From positions 1 through 30,248 of the forward strand of contig JBKHJZ010000023.1 in NCBI GenBank assembly GCA_046537875.1: 30,248 bases of DNA, in the 5' to 3' direction. Below, piece by piece: positions 15,401-22,831 of the stretch (its first letter is position 1; each line of letters opens with the position of its first letter). The stretch is from JBKHJZ01 sp046537875. GTDB lineage: Bacteria; Actinomycetota; Acidimicrobiia; Acidimicrobiales; VFJN01. Under the pieces are notes generated by a model. The model had not been told where the DNA came from. It did no database searches and saw only the letters and a list, made by a program, of their open reading frames with translations. The translations under genes and the position numbers were made by a program.

Positions 15401-17194
15401 TCAGGGCCCGCTCTGCCCGCCGGGACCCCCTTCGTTCCCGCCGCCTTGTTCCGAGTCGGTGGTGGTGGTGGTGCTGCTGGTGGTGCTGCTGCTGCTGGTG
15501 GTGGTGGTGCTGCTGGTGGTGCTGGTGGTGGTGGGGCGTGTCGTGGTCGTGGTCTTCTTGACCGTCGTGGTCGTCTGGGGCGGCGGGTCGGTGCCGGGGG
15601 TCGTCGTGCCCGAGCCGAAGGAGAACGAGCCGCCGCCCGATCCGCCGAACCCGAGCGAGCCGCCCCCGAAGTCGAGCCCGCCGAACATGCCCTCGAGCTC
15701 CGAGGCGTCTCCGGAGAGCCCGAGCTCGCCGAACAGGCCGCTCGCAGCCGAACCCTCGGCCCCGGGCTCGAGCCCGCCGAGCAGGTCCTCCGGCCCCACA
15801 TCGCCCGCCGTGGTCGACGTGGCGGTGCTGCTGCTGGTGCTGCTGCCGCTCCGGCGCGGCCCGGCCTCGGTCCCGCCGTCGTCCCCTCGGCTGGAGGCGA
15901 GCAGCACGCCGGCCGTCACGAGCACGGCCAGGGCGGTGGCGATCACCCCGGCCAGGAGCCAGCGGTCGCCGATCCGCTGGCGCAGGCCGGCGAGCACCGG
16001 GGCCGGGACGTCGGGGCCCTCCATCTCGCCGTCGACGACGGTCGCGTCGGGGTCGATGGTCGGCCACCCCTCGTCATCGCCCGGAGCCCCCGCCGCGACC
16101 CCGGCTGCGGCCCCGGGGGTCGCGAACCGCTCCGGGTCGGTGTCGGCGAGCGCGGCGGCGCCGGTGGCCACCGTGAGATCGGGAAGGGCCTCGGCAACGG
16201 TCGGCAGCCCGGTGCGCTGGTTGATGAGGTCGCCCACGATGGACAGGCGGCTGGCCCCGCCCACGAGTAGGGCCACCTGGACGTCGTCGGTTCGGACACC
16301 GGCGCCATGGACCGTGGCGGCGACGACCTCGGCCGCCTCGGCGAGGCGACCGTGGATCAGCTCGGCGAGCTGCGCCCGGCTGACCGGCAGGTGGACGGGT
16401 CCGTGGGGAAGGTCGACCTCCAGGATCGTCTCGTCCCGCAGCGCCAGCTCGTGCTTGGCGGCGCGACACGCGAGCCACAGGCGCCGGTGTGCGTCCTGCC
16501 CGGCCGGGTCGTGCCGGTCGATCGCCGAGACGGCCCCCTCGGACACCGCGTCGACGTGGGCCACCAGCGCGGCGTCGATGTCGACACCGCCGAAGTCGGC
16601 GATGACACCCGGCTCACCGATCACGTCGAACCCCTGCGGCGTCCGGTGCACCAGCGTCGCCGAGAAGGTGGTACCGCCCAGGTCGCACACCGCGACCAAC
16701 GTCCCGGGTGCCAGCGGTGCCTCGTGGTTCAGCCGGGCTGCCGCCGCGATCGGCTCGGGAACGAGCATCGCGTCCGCCATCCGCTCACTCGCCACCCGCC
16801 GGAGCGTGTCGGGCTGGTGCGTCGAGGTGGTGAACGGGTGCGTGAGCGCCAGGCGGGTGGGCAGGTAGCCCTGCACGCTCGCCACGCCGTCGACCACCCA
16901 ACCGATCGCCGCGGCCAGCGCCTCGGCCGCGTCGTAGCCAGGGGTGCCGAGCATCCGGGCGGGTGCACCGAGGTCGGGCCCCGGCCCCTGCTGCCGGATC
17001 AGCTGCGGGCTCTCGATCGGCAGCTGGTCGGCGGCGTCGTCACCGACCAGCGGCGACTCGTAGCCGTAGGGCATCACGGCGGCCGGAGCCGTGTGGGAGT
17101 CCCGCCCGAGGACAGCGGGGACCGGGTCGCCGCGGTGCCCCGTCGCGGCAGCGATGGTGGTGCTGCCGATGTCGATGCCGAGTACGTAGCTCAT
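15401..17194 (-). CDS. Membrane-anchored Hsp70-like actin-fold protein
   Basis: A 597-residue protein with an Hsp70-type ATPase domain: phosphate 1 GIDIGSTTIAAA (6-17), phosphate 2 DLGGTTFSATLV (171-182), FGGVDID (201-207) and adenosine motif LLVGGASRLSIV (309-320). There is no substrate-binding domain. Instead an acidic linker leads to one transmembrane helix (about 412-434, WLLAGVIATALAVLVTAGV), then a Ser/Thr stretch, a Gly/Leu/Phe-rich segment (about 465-528) and a Thr/Ser tail (about 541-579) ending in a Gly-rich C-terminus. The topology is therefore a cytoplasmic ATPase with a roughly 160-residue external part, like actinobacterial 'Hsp70 family' membrane proteins of unknown role. A TAGCGT -10-like box lies in the shared gap with dtd. 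Glycosylation or wall contact of the tail is inference. Confidence 0.85.
   Translation of the reverse strand: MSYVLGIDIGSTTIAAATGHRGDPVPAVLGRDSHTAPAAVMPYGYESPLVGDDAADQLPIESPQLIRQQGPGPDLGAPARMLGTPGYDAAEALAAAIGWVVDGVASVQGYLPTRLALTHPFTTSTHQPDTLRRVASERMADAMLVPEPIAAAARLNHEAPLAPGTLVAVCDLGGTTFSATLVHRTPQGFDVIGEPGVIADFGGVDIDAALVAHVDAVSEGAVSAIDRHDPAGQDAHRRLWLACRAAKHELALRDETILEVDLPHGPVHLPVSRAQLAELIHGRLAEAAEVVAATVHGAGVRTDDVQVALLVGGASRLSIVGDLINQRTGLPTVAEALPDLTVATGAAALADTDPERFATPGAAAGVAAGAPGDDEGWPTIDPDATVVDGEMEGPDVPAPVLAGLRQRIGDRWLLAGVIATALAVLVTAGVLLASSRGDDGGTEAGPRRSGSSTSSSTATSTTAGDVGPEDLLGGLEPGAEGSAASGLFGELGLSGDASELEGMFGGLDFGGGSLGFGGSGGGSFSFGSGTTTPGTDPPPQTTTTVKKTTTTTRPTTTSTTSSTTTTSSSSTTSSTTTTTDSEQGGGNEGGPGGQSGP
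15458..15534. repeat. Imperfect GGT/GCT trinucleotide tract in a coding region
   Basis: About 77 bases made almost only of GGT, GCT and GGC triplets on the plus strand. Read on the minus strand they encode the Thr/Ser tail of the Hsp70-like protein. Such a tract can expand or contract by polymerase slippage in whole codons, altering tail length without a frameshift. Confidence 0.8.
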
Positions 17195-17295
17195 CGTGCG
17201 CTCAGCTCCCCAACTCCGATCCCCACCGCGGCCGCGACGCTAATCCGTGCGCTGCTCGCCGTACAGGTGCGGTACCTCTGCTAGTCCTGGAGGCC

Positions 17296-17733
17296 GTGCG
17301 CGCGGTCGTGCAGCGGGTGAGCCGGGCCCGGGTGACGGTCGACGGCTCGGAGGTCGGCGCGATCGGCGCCGGGCTCTGCGTCCTCGTCGGGGTCACCCAC
17401 GGCGACGGTCACGCCGAGGCCCGCAAGCTCGCCGAGAAGGTGTGGCGGCTTCGGATCATCGACGACGACGCCGGGGTGATGAACCGGGCGGTGGCCGACG
17501 CGGGGGGCGAGGTGCTGGTGGTGAGCCAGTTCACCCTGTACGGCGACACGTCGCGTGGTCGGCGGCCGTCGTGGCTGGCGGCGGCGCGACCCGAGCAGGC
17601 TCAGCCGCTCGTCGAGGAGGTGGCGTCCGAGCTGCGCTCGCTGGGCGCGTCGGTGGCGACCGGCCGCTTCGGTGCGGTCATGTCGCTCGAGCTGGTCAAC
17701 GACGGTCCGGTGACCGTGCTGTTGGAGGTCTGA
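17296..17733 (+). CDS. dtd: D-aminoacyl-tRNA deacylase
   Basis: A 145-residue DTD homologue that hydrolyses D-aminoacyl-tRNA (and glycyl-tRNA-Ala) to keep D-amino acids out of proteins. Diagnostic motifs: VRAVVQRVSRARVTVDG at the N-terminus, SQFTLYGDTSRGRRPSW (the catalytic SQFTL segment) and LVNDGPVTVLLE (the cross-subunit Gly-cis-Pro motif, here GPVT). Length is typical. GTG 17296 has TGGAGG (17288-17293) just upstream. It is divergent from the Hsp70-like gene. Its last 133 bases are also the antisense end of lnt. Confidence 0.95.
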   Translation: MRAVVQRVSRARVTVDGSEVGAIGAGLCVLVGVTHGDGHAEARKLAEKVWRLRIIDDDAGVMNRAVADAGGEVLVVSQFTLYGDTSRGRRPSWLAAARPEQAQPLVEEVASELRSLGASVATGRFGAVMSLELVNDGPVTVLLEV

Positions 17734-19199
17734 GCACGGGACGAGAGGGCCGGCGCGCCCTCCCTGTACCGGGCCGCGCGCCGGGCCGCCCCTCCGGCGA
17801 GCACCAGGCTCAGGGCGATCCCGATCCACGACGGCAGCAGTCCCAGGCGGGTGTAGAGCGTGGTGCCCCGGCGGGCGTCGACGCTCGCCCGCAGAAGCTC
17901 CGGCTCGGAGATCTCGCTGCGTTGGGTGACCGTGCCGTCCGGCGCGACCACGGCCGAGAACCCGGTCGGCGCCACCTGCAACACCCAGCGGTCGTTCTCG
18001 ATCGCCCGCATCCGGGAGGTCGCCACCTGCTGGGTCTGGACGATCGTCCCGGTGAACGACGAGCCGTTGGTGGGGTTCAGCACCACCGTGGCCCCCTGCC
18101 CCACGCCCTCACGCACGCGGTCGCCGAAGAAGATCTCCCACGAGATCGCCACCGCGTGGTCGCCGGCCGGCGTGCGGACCAGCGCCGGACCGTCGCCGAC
18201 GATCGCGTCGCGTCCCGAGGCGGCGTCGGCGAGCGAGCCGAGGAGCGACCGCAGCGGCACGTACTCGCCGAACGGCACGCGGCGCACCTTGTCGTAGCGG
18301 TCCACGATCTCGCCGTCGGCGTCGTAGGCCACCGAGGCGTTCCGGAACCGCTCGGAGTCGACGCCCTCGACCACCCCCACCACGAGCGGCGCCCCGAGCT
18401 CGCGGGCGTGGTCGGCCAGCTCGTCGCCCTCCCGCACCTCGGTGACCGGTCCCTCGACATCCACCACGTCCTCCGGCCAGACCACCAGGTCGACGGGAGT
18501 CTCCACCTGCTCGCTCATCCTCAGGTGCCGTTCGAACACCCTGCGCTCGTCGGTGTCGGCCGCGCGCGTGCCCTGCCGGCCCCCGCCCTGCACCAGCGCG
18601 ACGTCGAGGCTGCCCACGGTCTCGCCCCGCGGGGCGACCGCTCCCAGCGCGACCACGGCGGCGACGAGCGCGGTGGCCACGGCGGCGGCCCGCCAGCGGC
18701 GCGCGAGCATCGCCGCGAGCGCCACGCCCGCGATCACGGTCACCATGACCAGCAGCAGGGCGCCGCCGAGGCGCAGCACCGGGGCGAGCGGGCCGGCGAC
18801 CTGGCCGATCGCCAGGCTCGACAGCGGCACCCCGCCGAACGGCCACGACCAGCGGAGCAGCTCGGCGAGGACGATCGCGCCGGGCAGCGCGAACCAGCGG
18901 CCGGGGGCCGCGGCCGGCACCAAGGCGACCGCCGCACCCAACAGCGCGGCGTAGGCGGCCGACGCGATCAGGTACCCGGGCAGGGTCATGTCGAGCATCC
19001 ACGCCAGCGACGGCAGGTAGAGGCCGGCGCCGGCGCCCAGCCCCCGCCAGAAGCGGGCTGCCCGGCCGCGGTCGGCGATCAACCGGTCGAGGGCGACCAG
19101 GCCCACCAGCGCGAGGGGCCACCAGCCCCAGGGCGGGAGCGCAGCGGCGAGCATCAGGCCGGTGCCCAGAGCGGCGAGAGCGGGAAGGACGCGGTCCAT
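17601..19199 (-). CDS. lnt: Apolipoprotein N-acyltransferase family protein
   Basis: A 532-residue Lnt-type protein: several N-terminal membrane helices (residues about 1-190), then a nitrilase-like domain outside the membrane, then a C-terminal helix (SWIGIALSLVLAGG). Lnt N-acylates the lipid-modified Cys of lipoproteins. Of the E-K-C triad, E243 (VVWPEDVV) and K304 (DRYDKVRRVPFGEYVPL) are present, but the nucleophile position is S353 in AVAISWEIFFGD, where canonical Lnt has Cys (xCYE). The frame stays open 44 codons beyond where the convergent dtd ends, giving a Ser/Thr-rich tail antisense to dtd. ATG 19199 has no Shine-Dalgarno; a GCGCGC-AGG(C)-GCGCGC hairpin (19215-19230) lies in the 40-base gap after hemY. 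It is probably the last gene of a hemE-hemH-hemY-lnt unit. Confidence 0.85.
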   Translation of the reverse strand: MDRVLPALAALGTGLMLAAALPPWGWWPLALVGLVALDRLIADRGRAARFWRGLGAGAGLYLPSLAWMLDMTLPGYLIASAAYAALLGAAVALVPAAAPGRWFALPGAIVLAELLRWSWPFGGVPLSSLAIGQVAGPLAPVLRLGGALLLVMVTVIAGVALAAMLARRWRAAAVATALVAAVVALGAVAPRGETVGSLDVALVQGGGRQGTRAADTDERRVFERHLRMSEQVETPVDLVVWPEDVVDVEGPVTEVREGDELADHARELGAPLVVGVVEGVDSERFRNASVAYDADGEIVDRYDKVRRVPFGEYVPLRSLLGSLADAASGRDAIVGDGPALVRTPAGDHAVAISWEIFFGDRVREGVGQGATVVLNPTNGSSFTGTIVQTQQVATSRMRAIENDRWVLQVAPTGFSAVVAPDGTVTQRSEISEPELLRASVDARRGTTLYTRLGLLPSWIGIALSLVLAGGAARRAARYREGAPALSSRAQTSNSTVTGPSLTSSSDMTAPKRPVATDAPSERSSDATSSTSG

Positions 19200-19239
19200 C
19201 GGAGGGGGATGATCGCGCGCAGGCGCGCGCAGGATCAGC

Positions 19240-20706
19240 CTACGAGGATCCTGCCGGCCGACCGGGGGTCTCGCCGGGGTGCGAGTCCGGTGCGATCGCC
19301 GGCCGCGCGGTGTCGGGACGCCCACGAGCGGGTGTCACATCATCCGGGAGCGCGCCGTCGAGCGCGATGCGTGCGGCCCGGATGCAGGCGGGGATCCCGA
19401 CGCCGAAGCGCCACGCACCGGCGGCGGCGAGGCGTTCACCGCCTCGCCGGAGGGCCGCATCGATTCCACGGACCCTGGCCGCGTGGCCGGGCCGCGGCTG
19501 GGGGAACGCTCGCAACCAGCGGCTGATGCGCACCTGCACGGGTGCCGCCCCCGGGTCGACGGCCATGAGCTCGCGCAGGTCGACCAGCGTGGCCGCCAGC
19601 AGTTGGTCGTCGTCGGCCCGGGCGGCGCGCTCGTCGCCGTCGTGACCGGCGGACACCCGCAGCACCGCGAGGTCCGGGTCGATGTCGAGGTGCCCCCACT
19701 TGCTGTTCACCCACGAGCAGGCGGTGACGACCCGACCCGCGGTGCGGGGCACCAGGAAGCCGGAGCCGTCGAGCGGGTGGTCGATGGCCGCCCGCGGCAG
19801 CGCCAGGCTCACCAGCACCACCGACGCGTGGTCGAGGCCGGCGAGAAGCTGCGACGCCTCGGGCGCCACGTCTGCGACCAGCGACGCGGTCACGAAGGCG
19901 GGGGTGGCGAGGACGAGCCCGTCGCAGGTGATCCCGGCCGGTTCCACGCGCCACCGCGACCCCTCACGAACCACCGACGACACGGCGGTCCCGGTCCGCA
20001 GCCGGTCGCCCAGGGCCTCGGCGAGCGTCCCGACCAGGCGCGACATGCCGCCCCGGGGGGCCAGGAACACCGGCGACTCCCCGGCGGACGCGCCCGCCTC
20101 GGCGCGCACCCGCGCTGCGCCCCGCACCAGGCTGGCGTCGGCGTCGCGGGCGGCCGCCAGGGCCGGGGTGGCTGTCTGAAGCGAGAGTCGATCGCAATCG
20201 GCGGCCCAGGTCCCACCGACCAGCGGTCCCACGAGCCGGTCGAGCACCTCGTCGCCCAGCCGGCGCCGGACGAGCGCTCCCACCGCCTCGTCGCCGCCCG
20301 GGTTGTCGTCCGGGGCCGCGAGATCGTCGCGGGCGCGCGCCAGGCCGGCGGCCGACAGGATCCCGGCCTCCGCGACCGCGTCGAGGTCGGTCGGCACGCC
20401 CAGCAACTGCTCCGCAGGGAGCCGGCGGAGGGCCTGCTCGCTGAAGACGTAGGCCGAGCCGCTCGTGGGGGTGACGAGGTCGTCGCCCAGCCCCACCTCC
20501 TGGCACAGCTCGACGGCCTCCGGGACCCGGGCGAGAAAGGCGTCGGCGCCCTCGTCGAGGGGCACACCGGCGAACGGCGAGGTGTGGAGCTTGCCGCCGG
20601 GCCGGTCGTCGGCCTCGAGCACGAGCACGTCGGCGCCGCGGCGCATCGCCTCCCAGCCGGCGGCGAGCCCGCTGATGCCGCCGCCCACCACCACCAGGTC
20701 GGTCAT
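19240..20706 (-). CDS. hemY: Protoporphyrinogen/coproporphyrinogen III oxidase
   Basis: A 488-residue FAD-dependent oxidase of the HemY/CgoX family. It aromatises the porphyrinogen macrocycle, in actinobacteria normally coproporphyrinogen III to coproporphyrin III. The dinucleotide-binding motif is LVVVGGGISGLAAGWEAMRRG (residues 4-24), followed by EADDRPGGKLHTSPFAG; FVLAPRGG-type context appears as VFLAPRGGMSRLVGTLAE, and the C-terminal FAD contacts are around WRFGVGIPACIRAARIA. A Pro-rich tail of about 30 residues follows. ATG 20706 overlaps the hemH TGA as ATGA, fixing the start and implying coupled translation. No hemQ/chdC is in the window, so the pathway branch is inferred from the family and hemH type. 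Confidence 0.92.
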   Translation of the reverse strand: MTDLVVVGGGISGLAAGWEAMRRGADVLVLEADDRPGGKLHTSPFAGVPLDEGADAFLARVPEAVELCQEVGLGDDLVTPTSGSAYVFSEQALRRLPAEQLLGVPTDLDAVAEAGILSAAGLARARDDLAAPDDNPGGDEAVGALVRRRLGDEVLDRLVGPLVGGTWAADCDRLSLQTATPALAAARDADASLVRGAARVRAEAGASAGESPVFLAPRGGMSRLVGTLAEALGDRLRTGTAVSSVVREGSRWRVEPAGITCDGLVLATPAFVTASLVADVAPEASQLLAGLDHASVVLVSLALPRAAIDHPLDGSGFLVPRTAGRVVTACSWVNSKWGHLDIDPDLAVLRVSAGHDGDERAARADDDQLLAATLVDLRELMAVDPGAAPVQVRISRWLRAFPQPRPGHAARVRGIDAALRRGGERLAAAGAWRFGVGIPACIRAARIALDGALPDDVTPARGRPDTARPAIAPDSHPGETPGRPAGSS

Positions 20707-21671
20707 CGCGTCCCACCCCGGGCGGTGGCCGCGGCCTCCCGCCGCACCCGTTGGGCGAGGGCCGACATCACGGCCGGTTCGGCGTTGATCGACGCGGTCC
20801 GCGCGAAGGCGAGGCCGCCCCGGGTGGCCACGTCGCGCGCCTCGATGTCGAGGTCGTAGAGCACCTCCAGGTGGTCGGACACGAAGCCCTGTGGGCAGAC
20901 GAGCACGCCGGCCGCCCGCCCGGTGGCGGCGAGGTCGCGGATGACGTCGAGCACGTCGGGGCCCCGCCACGGTTCGGGCGTGCGGCCCGCCGACTGCCAG
21001 GCGAGCGTCCAGTCGCCCCACGGGTCGAGGCCGGCGCGCTCGGCGATGGCGCCGGCGGAGGCGCGGAGCTGGTCGGGGTAGTCGTCGCCGGCCAGCGCCC
21101 GCTCGGGAAGGCTGTGGGCGGTGAACAGCACCTTGGTGGCCGCCGGCATGGTGGCGAGCGCGCTGCGCACCCGGTCGGCCTGGGCCTCGATCCACGCCGG
21201 CTCGTCGTGCCAGGCGTCGATCGGCCGGTAGGCCACGCCGTCGGGGACGGCGGCGGCCGCCCGCTCGTGGTACTCGCCCACCGAGCGGCGCGCGTGGTGC
21301 GGGGCGAGCACCAGCCCCACGACGCCGTCCACCGGGGCCCCGGCCGCCGCAGCCTCGGAGACCACCGCGACCACGGCGTCCTCCACGTAGGGCGCGGTGT
21401 GCTTGTTGCCGAGCCCCACCTGCCAGGTGCCCGGCTCGGCCGCGTCGAGCGCGGCCGCGATGGCGTCGACCTGCTCGCGGGTCCGCTCGGCCAGCGGCGA
21501 GGCGCCGCCGATGGCCTCGTAGCGGGCCCGCAGCTCGGCGAGCAGCTCGGGGGTCGGAGGCCGCCCGCGGCGGATGTGCGTGTAGTACTCGGCCAGCGCG
21601 TCGAGCGAGCGGGGGGTTCCGTACGCCATGACGACCAGCCCGTGGCGGCGCGCGGACGGGGGTGCGGTCAT
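20703..21671 (-). CDS. hemH: Ferrochelatase (coproporphyrin type)
   Basis: A 322-residue ferrochelatase that inserts Fe(II) into the porphyrin. Motifs: GLVVMAYGTPRSLDALAEYY at the N-terminus, GLGNKHTAPYVEDAV, LVLAPHHARRSVGEYHER (metal/proton residues), LFTAHSLPERAL (catalytic His) and VLVCPQGFVSDHLEVLYDLDIEA (catalytic Glu region), all of the actinobacterial CpfC type. It has only one Cys (in VCPQG), so it lacks the four-Cys [2Fe-2S] site found in some actinobacterial ferrochelatases. ATG 21671 overlaps the hemE stop as ATGA and its own stop overlaps hemY the same way. It acts between hemE and hemY products, consistent with operon order. Confidence 0.94.
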   Translation of the reverse strand: MTAPPSARRHGLVVMAYGTPRSLDALAEYYTHIRRGRPPTPELLAELRARYEAIGGASPLAERTREQVDAIAAALDAAEPGTWQVGLGNKHTAPYVEDAVVAVVSEAAAAGAPVDGVVGLVLAPHHARRSVGEYHERAAAAVPDGVAYRPIDAWHDEPAWIEAQADRVRSALATMPAATKVLFTAHSLPERALAGDDYPDQLRASAGAIAERAGLDPWGDWTLAWQSAGRTPEPWRGPDVLDVIRDLAATGRAAGVLVCPQGFVSDHLEVLYDLDIEARDVATRGGLAFARTASINAEPAVMSALAQRVRREAAATARGGTR

Positions 21672-22705
21672 CGCGGCGGCTCGTGGGCGTGGACCAGGTC
21701 GACGAGCCGCTCGAGCGTTGCCGGATCGGTCTCCGGGAGCACGCCGTGACCGAGGTTGAACACGTGGCCCGGCCGGTCGTTGCGGTGCAGCACGTCGAGC
21801 GCCCGCTCCTCGACCACCGGCCAGGGGGCCAGGCAGACGGCCGGGTCGAGGTTGCCCTGGACGGCGTGGTCGGGGCCGACGCGGCGGCGGGCCTCGTCGA
21901 GCGGAACCCGCCAGTCGACGCCGATGACGCCGGCCCCGGCGCTGGCCATGAGCGGCAGCAGCTCGCCGGTGGCGACCCCGAAGTGGATGGCGGGCACCCC
22001 GAGGTCGGCGAGGCCGGCGAACACCCGGGCGCTGGCGGGGAGCACGTGGCGCTCGTAGAGGTCGGGGCTGAGCGCCCCGGCCCACGAGTCGAACAGCTGG
22101 ACCGCCGAGGCGCCCGCCTCGACCTGCGCCCGCAGGGAGGCGATGGCGATGTCGGCGAGCCGGCCGACCAGGCCCTCCCACAGGTCGGGGCGCCCGAGCA
22201 TCAGGGCCTTGGTGGCACCGAGCGTGCGCGACGGCCCACCCTCCACCAGGTAGCTCGCCACGGTGAACGGCGCGCCCGCGAAGCCGATGAGCGGCACGTC
22301 GCCGAGCTCACCGACGAGCTGACGGACCGTCCGGGCGACCCACGGGCAGTCGGCCTCGGGCTCGAGGGGGCGCAGCCGCTCGAGGTCGTCCTCGTCGCGG
22401 AACGGCCGGTCGACGACGGGTCCGACACCGGGCTTCACGTCGACCCCGAAGCCGATCGCCTCCACCGGCACCACGATGTCGCTGAACAGGATGGCGGCGT
22501 CGACCCCGTAGCGGCGGACCGGCTGGAGGGTGAGCTCGGTGGCGAGGTCGGCGTCGCGCACCGCGTCGAGGATGTCGCCGGTGGCCCGGGCCGCCCGGTA
22601 CTCGGGCAGGGACCGTCCCGCCTGGCGCATGAACCACACGGGAACCCGGTCGGCGGGCTGGTTGCGGCACCCCAGGAGGAAGGGTGCGTCGTCGGGTGGC
22701 GACAT
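21668..22705 (-). CDS. hemE: Uroporphyrinogen decarboxylase
   Basis: A 345-residue HemE, which decarboxylates uroporphyrinogen III to coproporphyrinogen III. Hallmarks: VPVWFMRQAGRSLPEYRAAR (substrate-carboxylate Arg residues), AAILFSDIVVPVEAIGFGVD (catalytic Asp in FSDI), LIGFAGAPFTVASYLVEGG (Tyr), VQLFDSWAGALSPDLY and HVFNLGHGVLPETDP (His). Length is normal. ATG 22705 has TAGCGT (minus strand, 22713-22718) seven bases upstream and no Shine-Dalgarno, so the operon mRNA probably starts at the initiation codon. That -10 box overlaps the left arm of a perfect 12-bp inverted repeat shared with the divergent helD promoter. It leads the hemE-hemH-hemY operon. Confidence 0.95.
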   Translation of the reverse strand: MSPPDDAPFLLGCRNQPADRVPVWFMRQAGRSLPEYRAARATGDILDAVRDADLATELTLQPVRRYGVDAAILFSDIVVPVEAIGFGVDVKPGVGPVVDRPFRDEDDLERLRPLEPEADCPWVARTVRQLVGELGDVPLIGFAGAPFTVASYLVEGGPSRTLGATKALMLGRPDLWEGLVGRLADIAIASLRAQVEAGASAVQLFDSWAGALSPDLYERHVLPASARVFAGLADLGVPAIHFGVATGELLPLMASAGAGVIGVDWRVPLDEARRRVGPDHAVQGNLDPAVCLAPWPVVEERALDVLHRNDRPGHVFNLGHGVLPETDPATLERLVDLVHAHEPPR

Positions 22706-22714
22706 CGGGGCCAC

Positions 22715-22742
22715 GCTACCGGGGCGCCCGCGCCCCGGTAGC
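22715..22742. promoter_or_regulatory. 28-bp perfect inverted repeat between hemE and helD
   Basis: GCTACCGGGGCG - CCCG - CGCCCCGGTAGC, two 12-bp perfect arms around four bases. The outer edge of the left arm carries most of the hemE -10 box (TAGCGT on the minus strand, 22713-22718); the right arm ends eight bases before the helD -10-like TAGGAT (22750-22755). Because both genes read away from it, it is better explained as an operator than as a terminator. The binding protein is unknown. Confidence 0.6.
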
Positions 22743-22786
22743 AGCGGGTAGGATGGTCGATTCCTCGACCCGGGTGACTCGTCGGC

Positions 22787-22810
22787 CCGCCGACCGGTGG
22801 GTCGGCGGGA
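22787..22810 (+). promoter_or_regulatory. helD: Hairpin in the helD 5' untranslated region
   Basis: CCCGCCGACC - GGTG - GGTCGGCGGG, a perfect 10-bp stem with a four-base loop, starting about 25 bases after the expected transcription start and ending 12 bases before the helD Shine-Dalgarno (GGAGG, 22823-22827). No U-tract follows. It could stabilise the mRNA or impede RNA polymerase as an attenuation or pause site. Confidence 0.5.
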
Positions 22811-22831
22811 TCGTCCACCAGCGGAGGACCG

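Noticed and set aside
15458..15534. Tandem repeat considered as a CRISPR or intergenic satellite
   Set aside because: Triplet-based, inside a coding frame and without spacers.
15446..16270. A plus-strand Gly/Ala-rich ORF (GGGGGAAGGAAAAGGGG-like)
   Set aside because: It is the complement of the Thr/Ser repeat and linker of the Hsp70-like protein; low complexity on both strands.
17247..19526. A 759-residue plus-strand reading frame
   Set aside because: Shadow of dtd and antisense of lnt; both of those have clear family motifs.
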